A stretch of DNA of 42,973 bases, from assembly GCA_037442465.1 (NCBI GenBank), contig JBBIQI010000003.1:1-42973 (forward strand). Direction: 5' to 3'. This DNA comes from DSNY01 sp037442465 (GTDB lineage Bacteria > Pseudomonadota > Gammaproteobacteria > Burkholderiales > Burkholderiaceae_F). Shown piece by piece: positions 28,002 through 36,352 of this stretch. The translations under genes were made by a program, and so were the position numbers. Each line of letters starts with the position of its first letter. Positions within the stretch are counted from its first letter, which is position 1. The notes below the pieces were generated by a model. It had not been told where the DNA came from, did not search any database, and saw only the letters and a list, made by a program, of their open reading frames with translations.

Positions 28002-29318
28002 ATGAAAGAGGACTTGAGCCCGTCGGTCGGGTGGACCGTGCCAAGACGCCGCCGCTTTCTTGCGGTAGCGGCTGCATCCATCGGCTCCATGGCCATTTTT
28101 GGCTGTGGCGGGTCTGTTGAAGCGCTCCAGCAGCAACCCTCACCGCCGGCAGGTGGCCTGCAGCCGCCGCCTCAGCCAAGACCAGCGCCCTCACCGACGC
28201 CTTCGCCAAGCCCGACGCCGACACCTTCACCGAGCCCGACGCCGACGCCTTCGCCAAGTCCGACGCCGTCCCCGACTCCGCCACCGTCAATCGGCATGCC
28301 GACGTGGCTGAACGGCAAGCCGTCGCTGACGTGGATCGAGATACCCAACACAAGGCTAGCTCAAGCGCAAGGGGGGGTTGTCTCGCCCGGAGGTGACAAG
28401 GCGTATGTCTGTGCCTATTCAGGTGCCTGCGTAAAAGAGAGCGGCAGCGAAGTTTTCCTCGCCGGCGGAGGGCATGCCGATTATGCGGGCAACGAGGTAT
28501 ACACGCTGCGCCTGCAAAGCGACGCGCCGGTTTGGGTGCGGCGGCGCAATCCCACACCTACGGTCGGACCGACGTCGCAGATCGGAACGCCGTACTACAC
28601 AGATGGCCGGCCGACGTCGCGGCACACATACTGGCATCTGCAGTTCATCAACGCGCGCAACCGAATGTTTTACATCGGTGGGGCAGCTATCTGGGGCAAT
28701 GGCAATGGACTGACCTCGGCGGTAGACGCGTTCGATCCGGACTCCAATGACTACGAACCTGCTGGCATGTACCCTTCGCTACCGGCGAATGCAGTTTATG
28801 TTGCGCAGGGTGTAGCAAAGGACGCGAACGAAAACGTGTGGCTGCAGCATCCGGGCGGCAACTTGTATCGCTGGAACCAGGCCACGGGCACGACCACGTT
28901 GACAGGCACCCGCAGCATCTACGATATTGACACGGCCTTTTGCGTTGATCCCGTGCGCAACCGCTTGGTGCGTTTCGACACGCGATTCGGGGCCCAATTC
29001 GACTTGAACAACGGCGCCACCGAGGCACCGGTGACGTTTACCGGCCCGCAGGCCGCCAAGGTGGGACGTCACGCGTCGGTTATCTGGTGCGCCGCGCGCG
29101 GGACGTTTTTGCTCTTCCGGTGGGACGAAAATCGAGTCTACGAGATCGACCCGCAGACGTTCGCAGTGACTGAGTTGGCTGTTGCCGGGACCAAGCCGCC
29201 GGTGCCGCCCAATGACGGGGTCGCTGCCATGTACGGCCGATGGTTCTACGCGCCACAACTGCGGCTGTGCGGCTACATCCGTAGCGTGGACGACAACGTC
29301 TGGGTATTCAGGGTCTAG
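28002..29318 (+). CDS. Tat-type lipoprotein with Pro-rich linker and Kelch-like propeller
   Basis: The 438-residue protein has a Tat-like signal (RRRFL at residues 16-20) ending in the lipobox IFGC (Cys35). Residues about 45-100 are a Pro/Ser/Thr linker made of SPSPTPTP units. The rest resembles a Kelch/galactose-oxidase-like beta propeller, with VFLAGGGHADYAGNEVYTL and SRHTYWHLQFINARNRMFYI. Propellers of this type bind carbohydrate or, in oxidases, copper; I cannot confirm catalytic residues. AGGAG lies 12 bases before the ATG, a loose spacing. With the next gene it forms a pair of matched secreted lipoproteins beside the polysaccharide operon. Confidence 0.8.
   Translation: MKEDLSPSVGWTVPRRRRFLAVAAASIGSMAIFGCGGSVEALQQQPSPPAGGLQPPPQPRPAPSPTPSPSPTPTPSPSPTPTPSPSPTPSPTPPPSIGMPTWLNGKPSLTWIEIPNTRLAQAQGGVVSPGGDKAYVCAYSGACVKESGSEVFLAGGGHADYAGNEVYTLRLQSDAPVWVRRRNPTPTVGPTSQIGTPYYTDGRPTSRHTYWHLQFINARNRMFYIGGAAIWGNGNGLTSAVDAFDPDSNDYEPAGMYPSLPANAVYVAQGVAKDANENVWLQHPGGNLYRWNQATGTTTLTGTRSIYDIDTAFCVDPVRNRLVRFDTRFGAQFDLNNGATEAPVTFTGPQAAKVGRHASVIWCAARGTFLLFRWDENRVYEIDPQTFAVTELAVAGTKPPVPPNDGVAAMYGRWFYAPQLRLCGYIRSVDDNVWVFRV
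28202..28273 (+). repeat. 24-bp tandem repeat (3 units) in linker coding region
   Basis: Three consecutive 24-base units (28202-28225, 28226-28249, 28250-28273) differ at only a few positions and encode SPSPTPTP-like octapeptides. The unit length is a multiple of three, so copy-number change would alter linker length without breaking the frame. Confidence 0.85.
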
Positions 29319-29379
29319 ACGGCCCTCGCGGGCCTCGAGACGTCGTCGTCCCTTGCCACCTGACTTCGGGGTCGATTCA

Positions 29380-31644
29380 ATGCCTGGTAAGCACTCCGGA
29401 TTGTTTCGCGCATTCGTTCCCGGGCGCCGCGGCTTTCTGACAGCTGCGACGGCAACGCTCGGCGCGCTTCTGGTCGGCTGCGGAGGGGAGGAAACCGCGG
29501 CCTCGTCCCCGTCGCCTGCCGTGCCACCGCCAGGGCCCACCCCGACACCGGCGCCGCCGGCCCCGACGCCATCACCGCCCCCTCCGACGCCGTCGCCAAC
29601 ACCAACACCGACGCCCTCGCCACCCCCCCCTCCGACGCCGCCGCCAGCGGGCTTGATCGTGGGTTTCGATCTGGTGGATGCCACAAAGGCGGCCAATCTC
29701 CCCGTCACGCTTGGTTGGCCGCTGCGCGAAGGGGCGCTGGCACCGGGAACCGGACTGATTGTGCAGAAAGCCGATGGCACACCGTTGCCGACGCAGTGGA
29801 ATCCGTTGGCGACCTGGAAGACCGATGGGTCCGTGTTGCATGGTGCGCTGACCTTTCTCACTCCGAACGCAGGAGACAACTCTGGTAGTTATCGCGTGGT
29901 CGTCGGTACGCCCGCCAACGGTGCGGCGGTTACCAAAGCGGAGCTGGCGGCAACCGCGTTCGATGCGGTCGTCGCCTGCAACATTGGAGGGACGACGTAC
30001 AGCCTGTCGGCCAAGCATTTGCTCAACGGCACTGTCGCGCCGCGTCGCGATTACACCCACATCGCCGGCCCCATCATGTCCGAGTTCTGCGTTGGCGGCC
30101 CGCTGCGAGTGAACGGAACGGGCAGCGCGCATCCGCATCTGACGGCATGGTTCAACATCCGCGCCTACAGAGTTGCCGGGAGCGTCACGCGCGCATACGC
30201 CGTGTGCGTACTGGAAAACACGGGCGCGCGGAACGAGACGTTTGACGTGACAGCCAACGTCACCGTGACCATTGCAGGCAGCGTCGTGCACACGGTCAAC
30301 AACTTCGTTATTCGCGCCGACCGACGGTATCCCCTGCGCCGATGGTGGCCAGCAGATCCTCAAACCTGGGTGCGGCACAACCGCGCGTACTTGGCTTCTA
30401 CGCGGCTAGTGCCTGAGTATGCCGATATCACGATCGCCGAGTCTTGGCTATCGAGCATGCCGCAATCGCTTGCGTGGGGCGCGGTGGGGGAACTGGACGC
30501 TGCGATGGCCTCCGGCGGCGGCAAGCGCGAGCTGGCACCGTTGGATGGTTGGACGGCGGCCTACCTGATCTCGGGTGACCGTCGCGCATTCAACTCGATG
30601 CGCGCCCACAACGACGCCTATCACTGGTTGGGCACGACGCTTTCCGGCGATTTCGCGTGGAACTATCGCGACGAGAACACGGGCTTCCCGATTGATCTCC
30701 AGGCCAACCCGGCGATGACCAGTTATGGCCGCAACCCCTCTGGCATCGTGAAACACCGGTCCAAGTCGCAAGGCGCCGTTTGGACCGACTTGGCGCACAT
30801 GCCGTGCTCGGGGTACGTGCCGTACCTGCTGACGGCGGAGTTCGACGAACTGGAGCAAACGCAGTTTCACGGCATCCATCCGTGGATGAATTGGAACCCG
30901 GGTGGCGTCGCCGGTTGGCCGCGGCCGTGGAATGAGGGCGGAAACGTGCGCGACCACGCTTGGGGGTTCCGCAATGTCAGCAATGCGGCAGTGATTACGC
31001 CCGATCAGCATCCGCTGAAGGCCACGCTCGATGCGCTCTGCAAGCGCGCCCTTAGCCAGATGGAAACTCGAATCAAGCCGTTCGATCCGGCCGGCGCGAC
31101 GGGGTTGTTCTTGAACACGGGCGAGTACACACACGTGATCTATCCGCCAGACCAAACGCCCAACCCAAGCGACACCGGGAGCCGCACAGGTGTTGCGATG
31201 TGGATGGACGACTGGATGACGTGGGCGATTGCTTGGGCCGCCGAGCGCGGTTATCGCAACGACAGCCTGCTGAACTGGAAGGCGCAATCAGTGATCAAAC
31301 GCTTTGTCGGCTCGAACTGGTGCTGGGCGTACACACCGTATGCGCTAGGCGTACGCGATAGCGACACAGGCGCCTTATATCGGGATTGGAATTCGCTTTG
31401 GGCAAAGAACTACCCAGGCGTCGCCTCATGCCCTGCGCCGGGCGGACGAGTGCAAGACGGAACCGACCAGAACGATACTTACTACTACCCGCAAATCGGC
31501 CCGGCGGTCGCAACGCTTGCATCGCTCGGCTTACCCGGCGCAGCGCAAGCCTGGGACATTTATGCGTCACGCACTAGGACCGAGACCGACTTCCAGCGCA
31601 AGGAAGAAAACCCACAATGGTGGATCGTCAAGCGTAGTACGTGA
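29380..31644 (+). CDS. Tat-type lipoprotein with RIFT-barrel, polysaccharide-lyase-like architecture
   Basis: The 754-residue protein has RRGFL at residues 16-20 and the lipobox LVGC (Cys34), nearly the same spacing as the upstream lipoprotein, then a Pro/Thr/Ser linker to about residue 90. The following domain has LPVTLGWPLREGALAPG and PLATWKTDGSVLHGALTF, which resembles the RIFT-barrel N-domain of PcRGLX/YetA exo-rhamnogalacturonan-lyase-type proteins. The Trp-rich remainder (about 340-750) could be the matching helical barrel. A role in cutting or trimming polysaccharide at the surface is inferred. ATG 29380 is chosen because it places the signal peptide correctly; its ribosome site is weak. 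Confidence 0.75.
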   Translation: MPGKHSGLFRAFVPGRRGFLTAATATLGALLVGCGGEETAASSPSPAVPPPGPTPTPAPPAPTPSPPPPTPSPTPTPTPSPPPPPTPPPAGLIVGFDLVDATKAANLPVTLGWPLREGALAPGTGLIVQKADGTPLPTQWNPLATWKTDGSVLHGALTFLTPNAGDNSGSYRVVVGTPANGAAVTKAELAATAFDAVVACNIGGTTYSLSAKHLLNGTVAPRRDYTHIAGPIMSEFCVGGPLRVNGTGSAHPHLTAWFNIRAYRVAGSVTRAYAVCVLENTGARNETFDVTANVTVTIAGSVVHTVNNFVIRADRRYPLRRWWPADPQTWVRHNRAYLASTRLVPEYADITIAESWLSSMPQSLAWGAVGELDAAMASGGGKRELAPLDGWTAAYLISGDRRAFNSMRAHNDAYHWLGTTLSGDFAWNYRDENTGFPIDLQANPAMTSYGRNPSGIVKHRSKSQGAVWTDLAHMPCSGYVPYLLTAEFDELEQTQFHGIHPWMNWNPGGVAGWPRPWNEGGNVRDHAWGFRNVSNAAVITPDQHPLKATLDALCKRALSQMETRIKPFDPAGATGLFLNTGEYTHVIYPPDQTPNPSDTGSRTGVAMWMDDWMTWAIAWAAERGYRNDSLLNWKAQSVIKRFVGSNWCWAYTPYALGVRDSDTGALYRDWNSLWAKNYPGVASCPAPGGRVQDGTDQNDTYYYPQIGPAVATLASLGLPGAAQAWDIYASRTRTETDFQRKEENPQWWIVKRST

Positions 31645-31680
31645 AACTCGCCGTGGCATCCGCCGCCAGGGGCGACAGGG

Positions 31681-33495
31681 TTACACGCGCTTTGCCTGCA
31701 GCCAAAGGCCCAGCATCATCAAGACCCACATCATTGTTCCGTAGTAGGCCGGATGCGCGGGCAGCAAGCGCTGCCGCAGGTCGTCGATGAAATCGGCGCG
31801 GACGATGCGTTGGTCGACCAAGATGCGCGTCGCGTCGCTGGCTAGATCCAACAGCGGCCGGTGACTGATCAGCCAGGCACCGACCGGCAAGCCAAAGCCG
31901 TGCTTGCGCTTCGCGATCACCTCCGGCGGTAGGAAGTCGCGCAACGCTTCCTTGAAGAACCAGCGAAGTCGTGTGCCACGTAGCTTCATGTTGGCGGGCA
32001 GTTGCGCAGAAAACTCGACAATCTCGTCGTCGAGCAATGGGAAAGTCACATCGACCGCCGCCAGCTCGCACATCCGCGTGACCTTTGGCAGGTCGCTGTC
32101 AGCCAAAGTGAAGCGTAGGTCGATACCGAGCATTTGATTGATCAGACTGCATGCAGCGAACGGCGCGTGCGCTTCGTGCAGCAGGGCTTGGGGGTGCCGA
32201 GGGTCGATTGACGCAAGAAAATCGGCGGTCAACACGTTTTCCGGCCTAAGATGAGCGAGCAGAGCGCGCGACTCGTAGCGGTCGGGCATCGGCGGGCTGG
32301 CTTGCTCGACGTAGCTGCGCAGCTTGCGCAGCATCGGCAGCCAATCAGTCAGCCGGGTCGACAGAACGAGCGGTTCGATCAGCGAGGAGCGGATGCTGCG
32401 CGGAAGCCGGTCATACAGACCGAGCAACCACTGCTTGGCATACCGCTCGTTGCCTCCGAACAGTTCGTCACCACCGTCACCGGCCAGCAGGCGCCGTACG
32501 CCGTGATCGTGCGCCAGCTTTGCGCAGTAGTAGGCGGGAACGGCCGAGGCGTTGCCGAACGGCTGGTCATAGTGACTTGCGATCCTAGGTGCCGCGGCCA
32601 CGACGTCCTGCGGGGTGACATAGTACTCGTAGTGCTCACATGCGAAGTGCCGGGCAGCGATGCGCGCGTAGTCCATCTCGTCGTAGCCCGCGACATCGAA
32701 ACCGATCGAGAAAGTCCTCGCACGAGACCCGTTTACGCGAGCGAGCATCCCAGAGACGGTCGAGCTGTCCGTGCCACCCGAAAGGAATGCTCCGCATGTC
32801 GCGTCGGACGCGGCCCGCGCGACTGCTTGCTGCAGCAGCGTGACGAACCGCGTTGTCGTCGCGGCAAAGTCCAGGCGTTCAGTCTCCTCGAAGCGGATCG
32901 TCCAGTAAGCGCGTGGTCCGGAGATTCCCGCCGTTCCGAACTCGACGTAGTGCCCCGGCGGTACGCGATAGACGTTGCGATAAATCGTTTCGGGGCCAGG
33001 GCACACGTGAAAATAAAGATAGTCGAACAGTGCTTGAGGCGACAGCTCGCGATCGACATCCGGGTGCCTGGCCAGCATGCCGAGGTTGGATGCGAAGGCG
33101 ACCGCGCCCGCGGTGCACGTGTACGCAATCGGGCGAATGCCGATTCGGTCGGTCGCCAGCAAGCCGCGAATCCGTTCCGCGTCCCAGGCCGCAAGCGCAA
33201 AGTCGCCGCCCATTAAGGACAATGCATCGGCTCCGTCTCTGCCAATCGCCGTAGCGATCTCGTGCACGTCAGTGCTCCAGCCGCGCGGGAGGCGGATCTG
33301 GGGATGGCCGATGAATGCAACGCGCACGGCCCCTCGCTGGACGAGCCGCGCGTCGCCGTCGGCGGCAATCGCGGCGGTGTGCATCGGCTGCGCAGACTCG
33401 GCGAGGGCGACGTCCTGCCTGCCCAACATGCGCCCCAAGATGGCCGTTGGATCGCAATTCGGGTGCATCGAGAAGCAGCCGCAAATTTCGCTCAT
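31681..33495 (-). CDS. Asparagine-synthase-like protein with degenerate glutaminase domain
   Basis: The 604-residue protein has a good synthetase domain: PP-loop GAFLSGGTDSSTV (about residues 234-246), LAGDGGDELFGG (about 336-347) and KRKHGFGLPVG near the C-terminus. The N-terminal domain begins MSEICGCF: a Cys is present at position 5 rather than 2, and the usual RGPD and NGEIYN motifs are missing. It may use free ammonia or another nucleophile, or need propeptide removal. It differs strongly from the amidotransferase at 18612. It is last in the leftward accessory operon, 81 bases after the TPR gene, and converges on the lipoprotein gene. Confidence 0.85.
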   Translation of the reverse strand: MSEICGCFSMHPNCDPTAILGRMLGRQDVALAESAQPMHTAAIAADGDARLVQRGAVRVAFIGHPQIRLPRGWSTDVHEIATAIGRDGADALSLMGGDFALAAWDAERIRGLLATDRIGIRPIAYTCTAGAVAFASNLGMLARHPDVDRELSPQALFDYLYFHVCPGPETIYRNVYRVPPGHYVEFGTAGISGPRAYWTIRFEETERLDFAATTTRFVTLLQQAVARAASDATCGAFLSGGTDSSTVSGMLARVNGSRARTFSIGFDVAGYDEMDYARIAARHFACEHYEYYVTPQDVVAAAPRIASHYDQPFGNASAVPAYYCAKLAHDHGVRRLLAGDGGDELFGGNERYAKQWLLGLYDRLPRSIRSSLIEPLVLSTRLTDWLPMLRKLRSYVEQASPPMPDRYESRALLAHLRPENVLTADFLASIDPRHPQALLHEAHAPFAACSLINQMLGIDLRFTLADSDLPKVTRMCELAAVDVTFPLLDDEIVEFSAQLPANMKLRGTRLRWFFKEALRDFLPPEVIAKRKHGFGLPVGAWLISHRPLLDLASDATRILVDQRIVRADFIDDLRQRLLPAHPAYYGTMMWVLMMLGLWLQAKRV

Positions 33496-33576
33496 GCCGT
33501 GTCGTCCGTCAGTGTCGTTCGCCGCTCTGGTGCGCCCATCGGCTCCGCGCCGAGGCCGGCCCTTTCGCTGGCGCGC

Positions 33577-34239
33577 TCATCGCTGCTTGTTTCCGGTCTC
33601 GTCCGGCAGTTCTTTCAGGCGTCTGAGCAACCCCTTGGCGCCGGGCGACCGGGTAAGACCCGCCTCAAGTACTTTCCGTGCCTTGGCAACGTCACCGCTG
33701 CTCCGGTAGTGGTCACTGATGTGCGCGTAGGCGGGCCAGTAGTCCGGCTTCAACTCGATCACGCGTTCGAATTCCGCGAGCGCCTGAGCCGTCCGACCTA
33801 GTCCGAGCAAGGCCTCGCCACGACGCGTGATGATCTCAGGGAGCAGCACGAAATCGCCCGGCGCGTGCCGAAGTACATAGTCGAACTCGCTGATCGCGCT
33901 GGCGTAGTTGAACTTGCGGACCGTCGCGTCCCGGGCAAGGAATCTTGCGCGATTGAGGTGCATCAAACCCCAGCAGTAGTGATGCATGTGGTGGAAGGTT
34001 CCGCCCATCGTTGCGTACCAGCGCTGAACCTGCTCGGGATCGTTGCCTCCGGGGACCCGCTCGCGAAAGAGTTGCGTGTAGGGACAATACGTCGGCAGCA
34101 TCGCTACCTCGCGCGGGTCGTACTCGGAGACGTTCTCCGGGTAACCGGGAATGCTCTGTCCCCACGCGGGCCCCAGCGCGATGAACGTGGCGATGATCAA
34201 CTCGGTTGTGCATCGCCATCCGAGGATGCGTGGGGTCAT
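33577..34239 (-). CDS. Secreted TPR protein with His/Cys-rich region
   Basis: The 220-residue protein has an N-terminal signal peptide (TELIIATFIALGPAWG, cut near residue 28) and about two to three TPR units in its C-terminal half (for example AQALAEFERVIELKPDYWPAYAHI). In front of them is a striking segment with Cys52, His83, His84, His86, His87, Cys89 and His94 (FHHMHHYCWGLMH) that looks able to bind metal or haem. A periplasmic scaffold or sensor role is inferred. The ATG overlaps the stop of hydrolase 1 by four bases and is preceded by a perfect AGGAGG. Confidence 0.8.
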   Translation of the reverse strand: MTPRILGWRCTTELIIATFIALGPAWGQSIPGYPENVSEYDPREVAMLPTYCPYTQLFRERVPGGNDPEQVQRWYATMGGTFHHMHHYCWGLMHLNRARFLARDATVRKFNYASAISEFDYVLRHAPGDFVLLPEIITRRGEALLGLGRTAQALAEFERVIELKPDYWPAYAHISDHYRSSGDVAKARKVLEAGLTRSPGAKGLLRRLKELPDETGNKQR

Positions 34240-35162
34240 ACTTCACCTCCTGCGCGCATGCGATCGAGCCACCCGACCGTCTGGTTTTCCAGCCACGTGT
34301 GCCAGGATGTGCTGGAGAACGTGTGATCCGCCTCCGTGAGTTCGACCCGCGTAACGTTTGGCCGGGTGAGCAGACCGTGCCACCGGGGGTCTCGCGACGT
34401 GTGTTCGAGGAACTCCTTCGCGGTGAGATCGCGCCCGCTTAGCACGAGCAAGATCGGCCCTCGAAAGGTTCGCCACCCGGCGGCCATTCTGGCCTGGAAC
34501 GTCTGCTTCTCCGTCGGTTCTGTGCGACCGACTGCGCGCCGCAGACTCCAACCCAGATCGCGTAGCGACGTGCGCCAGTCGAAGCGCGCCCGGAGCAACC
34601 GGCGCCAGAACTCGGCTTCGAGCAGACGTCGCGTGTAATAGTGCTTGAGGCGCGTCGTCGCGAGGGTATCGTCGCTGCGCGCCCACGGGTTAACCAGCAC
34701 CAGGCCACGGACGTGCGTGTTGTTCGTACCGAACATCAACGCCGCGGACGCGGCGTCGCACAGCCCCCAGATGACGACCGATGTCAGGTGAGGATGCCTG
34801 CGGAGGAAGGCGATCGCGGCGTCGATGTCTTCGCCCACCGCTTCAAACGAGCGGCTTTCCCCCTCGCTGTCGCCCATGCCGCGGTAGTCAAAGCGCAAAG
34901 ACACGTAGCCTGCGTTCGCGAGCCGGCGCGCCAGGCGTACGAACTGCCGGTGACTGCCGACCCGATACTGTGGGCCGCCAACGACGATCAGCACGCCGAC
35001 CGGCACGGCGGGACGGTCCGCCGGCTCGCAAAGCACGCCGAGCATGCGTTCACCGTTGCAGTCGATCCAGCCCGCTGATTCGCGGTAGCCGCGATCGGCA
35101 CTTTTGGGCGAGCCGACGGGCTGGGCGGCATTCGTGCGCAGCAGATCGGACGCGCTTGTCAT
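34236..35162 (-). CDS. Exosortase A system-associated hydrolase 1
   Basis: The 308-residue alpha/beta-hydrolase has the family stretch IVVGGPQYRVGSHRQFVRLA, then FDYRGMGDSEG, a nucleophile elbow VIWGLCDAASA (Cys rather than Ser at the elbow), an acid region LVLSGRDLTAKEF and the late His in LTEADHTFSS. It matches the XrtA-associated hydrolase 1; the natural substrate is not known, but the gene always travels with ACP, ligase and hydrolase 2. The first 30 residues are poorly conserved. ATG 35162 overlaps the stop of hydrolase 2 (ATGA). Confidence 0.9.
   Translation of the reverse strand: MTSASDLLRTNAAQPVGSPKSADRGYRESAGWIDCNGERMLGVLCEPADRPAVPVGVLIVVGGPQYRVGSHRQFVRLARRLANAGYVSLRFDYRGMGDSEGESRSFEAVGEDIDAAIAFLRRHPHLTSVVIWGLCDAASAALMFGTNNTHVRGLVLVNPWARSDDTLATTRLKHYYTRRLLEAEFWRRLLRARFDWRTSLRDLGWSLRRAVGRTEPTEKQTFQARMAAGWRTFRGPILLVLSGRDLTAKEFLEHTSRDPRWHGLLTRPNVTRVELTEADHTFSSTSWHTWLENQTVGWLDRMRAGGEV
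34246..34251 (-). promoter_or_regulatory. Strong internal ribosome binding site for TPR gene
   Basis: The minus strand reads AGGAGG six bases before ATG 34239, inside the end of the hydrolase 1 gene. It is the best ribosome site in the accessory operon and confirms the TPR start. Confidence 0.75.
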
Positions 35163-36025
35163 GGTCGCGCATCCGCGACCGCCGCGACAGAAGGCCGGCC
35201 GCGCGACAGCGCATCTCGCGTTCGCGCGATCAACTCTGGTACCTCGGCGATTTCCACCGTTTGCCAGAACGGGAGCCCGACCACGAGCTCGAACTCGACG
35301 GCACGGCCCGCGGCACGCCATGCGCGGAGCACCCGGCCCGCAGCCGCGGGCACGCCGTCGCCCGCTGCGTCGCTGACTTCCAGCCATACGATGCGGCCCT
35401 CGAACGCTGGCGGTAGTTCGAGACGCGCGGCGGCCAGACCGGCCGCGAGGCCGGGCGGCAGGACGTAACCCGCGACCTCGACTGAGTTGCCGCGCTCCAG
35501 TTCCCGGCGCAGGCTTGCACGGTCGCCCGCAGCCGCGCCATCCAAAATTGCGCTCGATGTGCGCAGGCGAAGGAACTGGTTGAGCACGGTCGCGCCGTCG
35601 TGCGCGGGCTGCCAAAGAAGGACATGTGCGCGAGGGCAGGCGCGTAGCAGAGGCGGCAGTAGCAGCGCGCCGGCGCGCACGCCCCAAAGCCATAACTCGC
35701 CGCACGCGTCCGCGTGCGATTTCAGTATCAACGTCAGGTCGGCAATCCACTGGTCCCAAGTGGCGTTCTGTAGCTCGCCCGCGCTGTCGCCGCAGCCGAA
35801 CAAGTCGGCCTGCACGACCCGCCACCCGTCAGCGGCAAGCGCGCGCGCCGCCTGAGCGAGCATTCGGCGGCACTTATTCATTTCTTCGGCAAAAGGAGGC
35901 GCAAGCACGATGGCGCCGCGTTCGCGCGTCGGCCGCGGCCGATGGATCAAAACGAAGCGCGGGCCGTCGCCGGCGGCTTCGAAATGGGCCGATGCTTCGT
36001 AGGCCGAAACCGTATCAGGCTGCAA
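35159..36025 (-). CDS. Exosortase A system-associated hydrolase 2
   Basis: The alpha/beta-hydrolase-fold protein (288 residues from this start) has the family motif LAPPFAEEMNKCRRMLA, then ADLFGCGDSAGE and an elbow LWGVRAGALLL in which the nucleophile position is Arg, so classical hydrolase chemistry looks impossible. It may be a thioesterase-like or structural partner of hydrolase 1. The start is uncertain: TTG 36025 has AAGG at good spacing and overlaps the ACP gene by 11 bases; TTG 36040 would overlap it by 26. No ATG exists in this part of the frame. Confidence 0.87.
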   Translation of the reverse strand: MQPDTVSAYEASAHFEAAGDGPRFVLIHRPRPTRERGAIVLAPPFAEEMNKCRRMLAQAARALAADGWRVVQADLFGCGDSAGELQNATWDQWIADLTLILKSHADACGELWLWGVRAGALLLPPLLRACPRAHVLLWQPAHDGATVLNQFLRLRTSSAILDGAAAGDRASLRRELERGNSVEVAGYVLPPGLAAGLAAARLELPPAFEGRIVWLEVSDAAGDGVPAAAGRVLRAWRAAGRAVEFELVVGLPFWQTVEIAEVPELIARTRDALSRGRPSVAAVADARP

Positions 36026-36272
36026 GCTTGCCTTCGACAAATGCGACCAAGCTCCCCACGCTGGCGAACGTACGACCGTCGACCTCGTCGTCTTCGATCG
36101 TGAATCCGAATTTCTCCTCTAACGCGGTCAACAACGACACGACGGCCATGGAGTCCAGTTCGGGCACAGCGCCCAGCAGCGGAGTGCCGGAATGGAACTG
36201 GTTGACACGATCGCCCAGGTTCAGAACGCTGGAAAGAACCTGCCTTACCTTCTGCTCCGTGCTCGAGGTCAC
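36015..36272 (-). CDS. Acyl carrier protein
   Basis: The 85-residue protein has the ACP fold and the attachment motif ELDSMAVVSLL, in which Ser41 would carry the 4'-phosphopantetheine arm; FTIEDDEVDGRTFASVGSLV is helix III and IV. It would hold an acyl or aminoacyl group as a thioester for the ligase, decarboxylase and hydrolases encoded nearby. GTG 36272 is preferred over the upstream start at 36317 because GGAG lies five bases before it and the length is then typical. It is the first gene of the leftward operon, and a Sfp-type phosphopantetheinyl transferase lies at 41384. Confidence 0.9.
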   Translation of the reverse strand: MTSSTEQKVRQVLSSVLNLGDRVNQFHSGTPLLGAVPELDSMAVVSLLTALEEKFGFTIEDDEVDGRTFASVGSLVAFVEGKLAA

Positions 36273-36352
36273 AACGACTCCGTGAAAAAGCACCGCTCTG
36301 AGTTTGGCGGTCGCCAAGGTCGACGCAGCCCGTTAGTATACGGGCACTAACG
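36273..36352. promoter_or_regulatory. Divergent promoter region with two dyads
   Basis: Eighty bases separate the leftward ACP operon from the rightward glycosyltransferase operon. They contain TTGGCG-GT-CGCCAA (36304-36317) and CGTTAGT-N8-ACTAACG (36331-36352), both perfect. The second dyad includes TATACT on the minus strand, a good -10 match, and touches the GTG of the rightward gene. A regulator bound here could control both operons. Confidence 0.6.

Noticed and set aside
34236..35825. Single 529-codon frame covering both hydrolase genes
   Set aside because: The N-terminal part is an antisense-quality Arg-rich frame; hydrolase 1 starts at ATG 35162, coupled to the hydrolase 2 stop.
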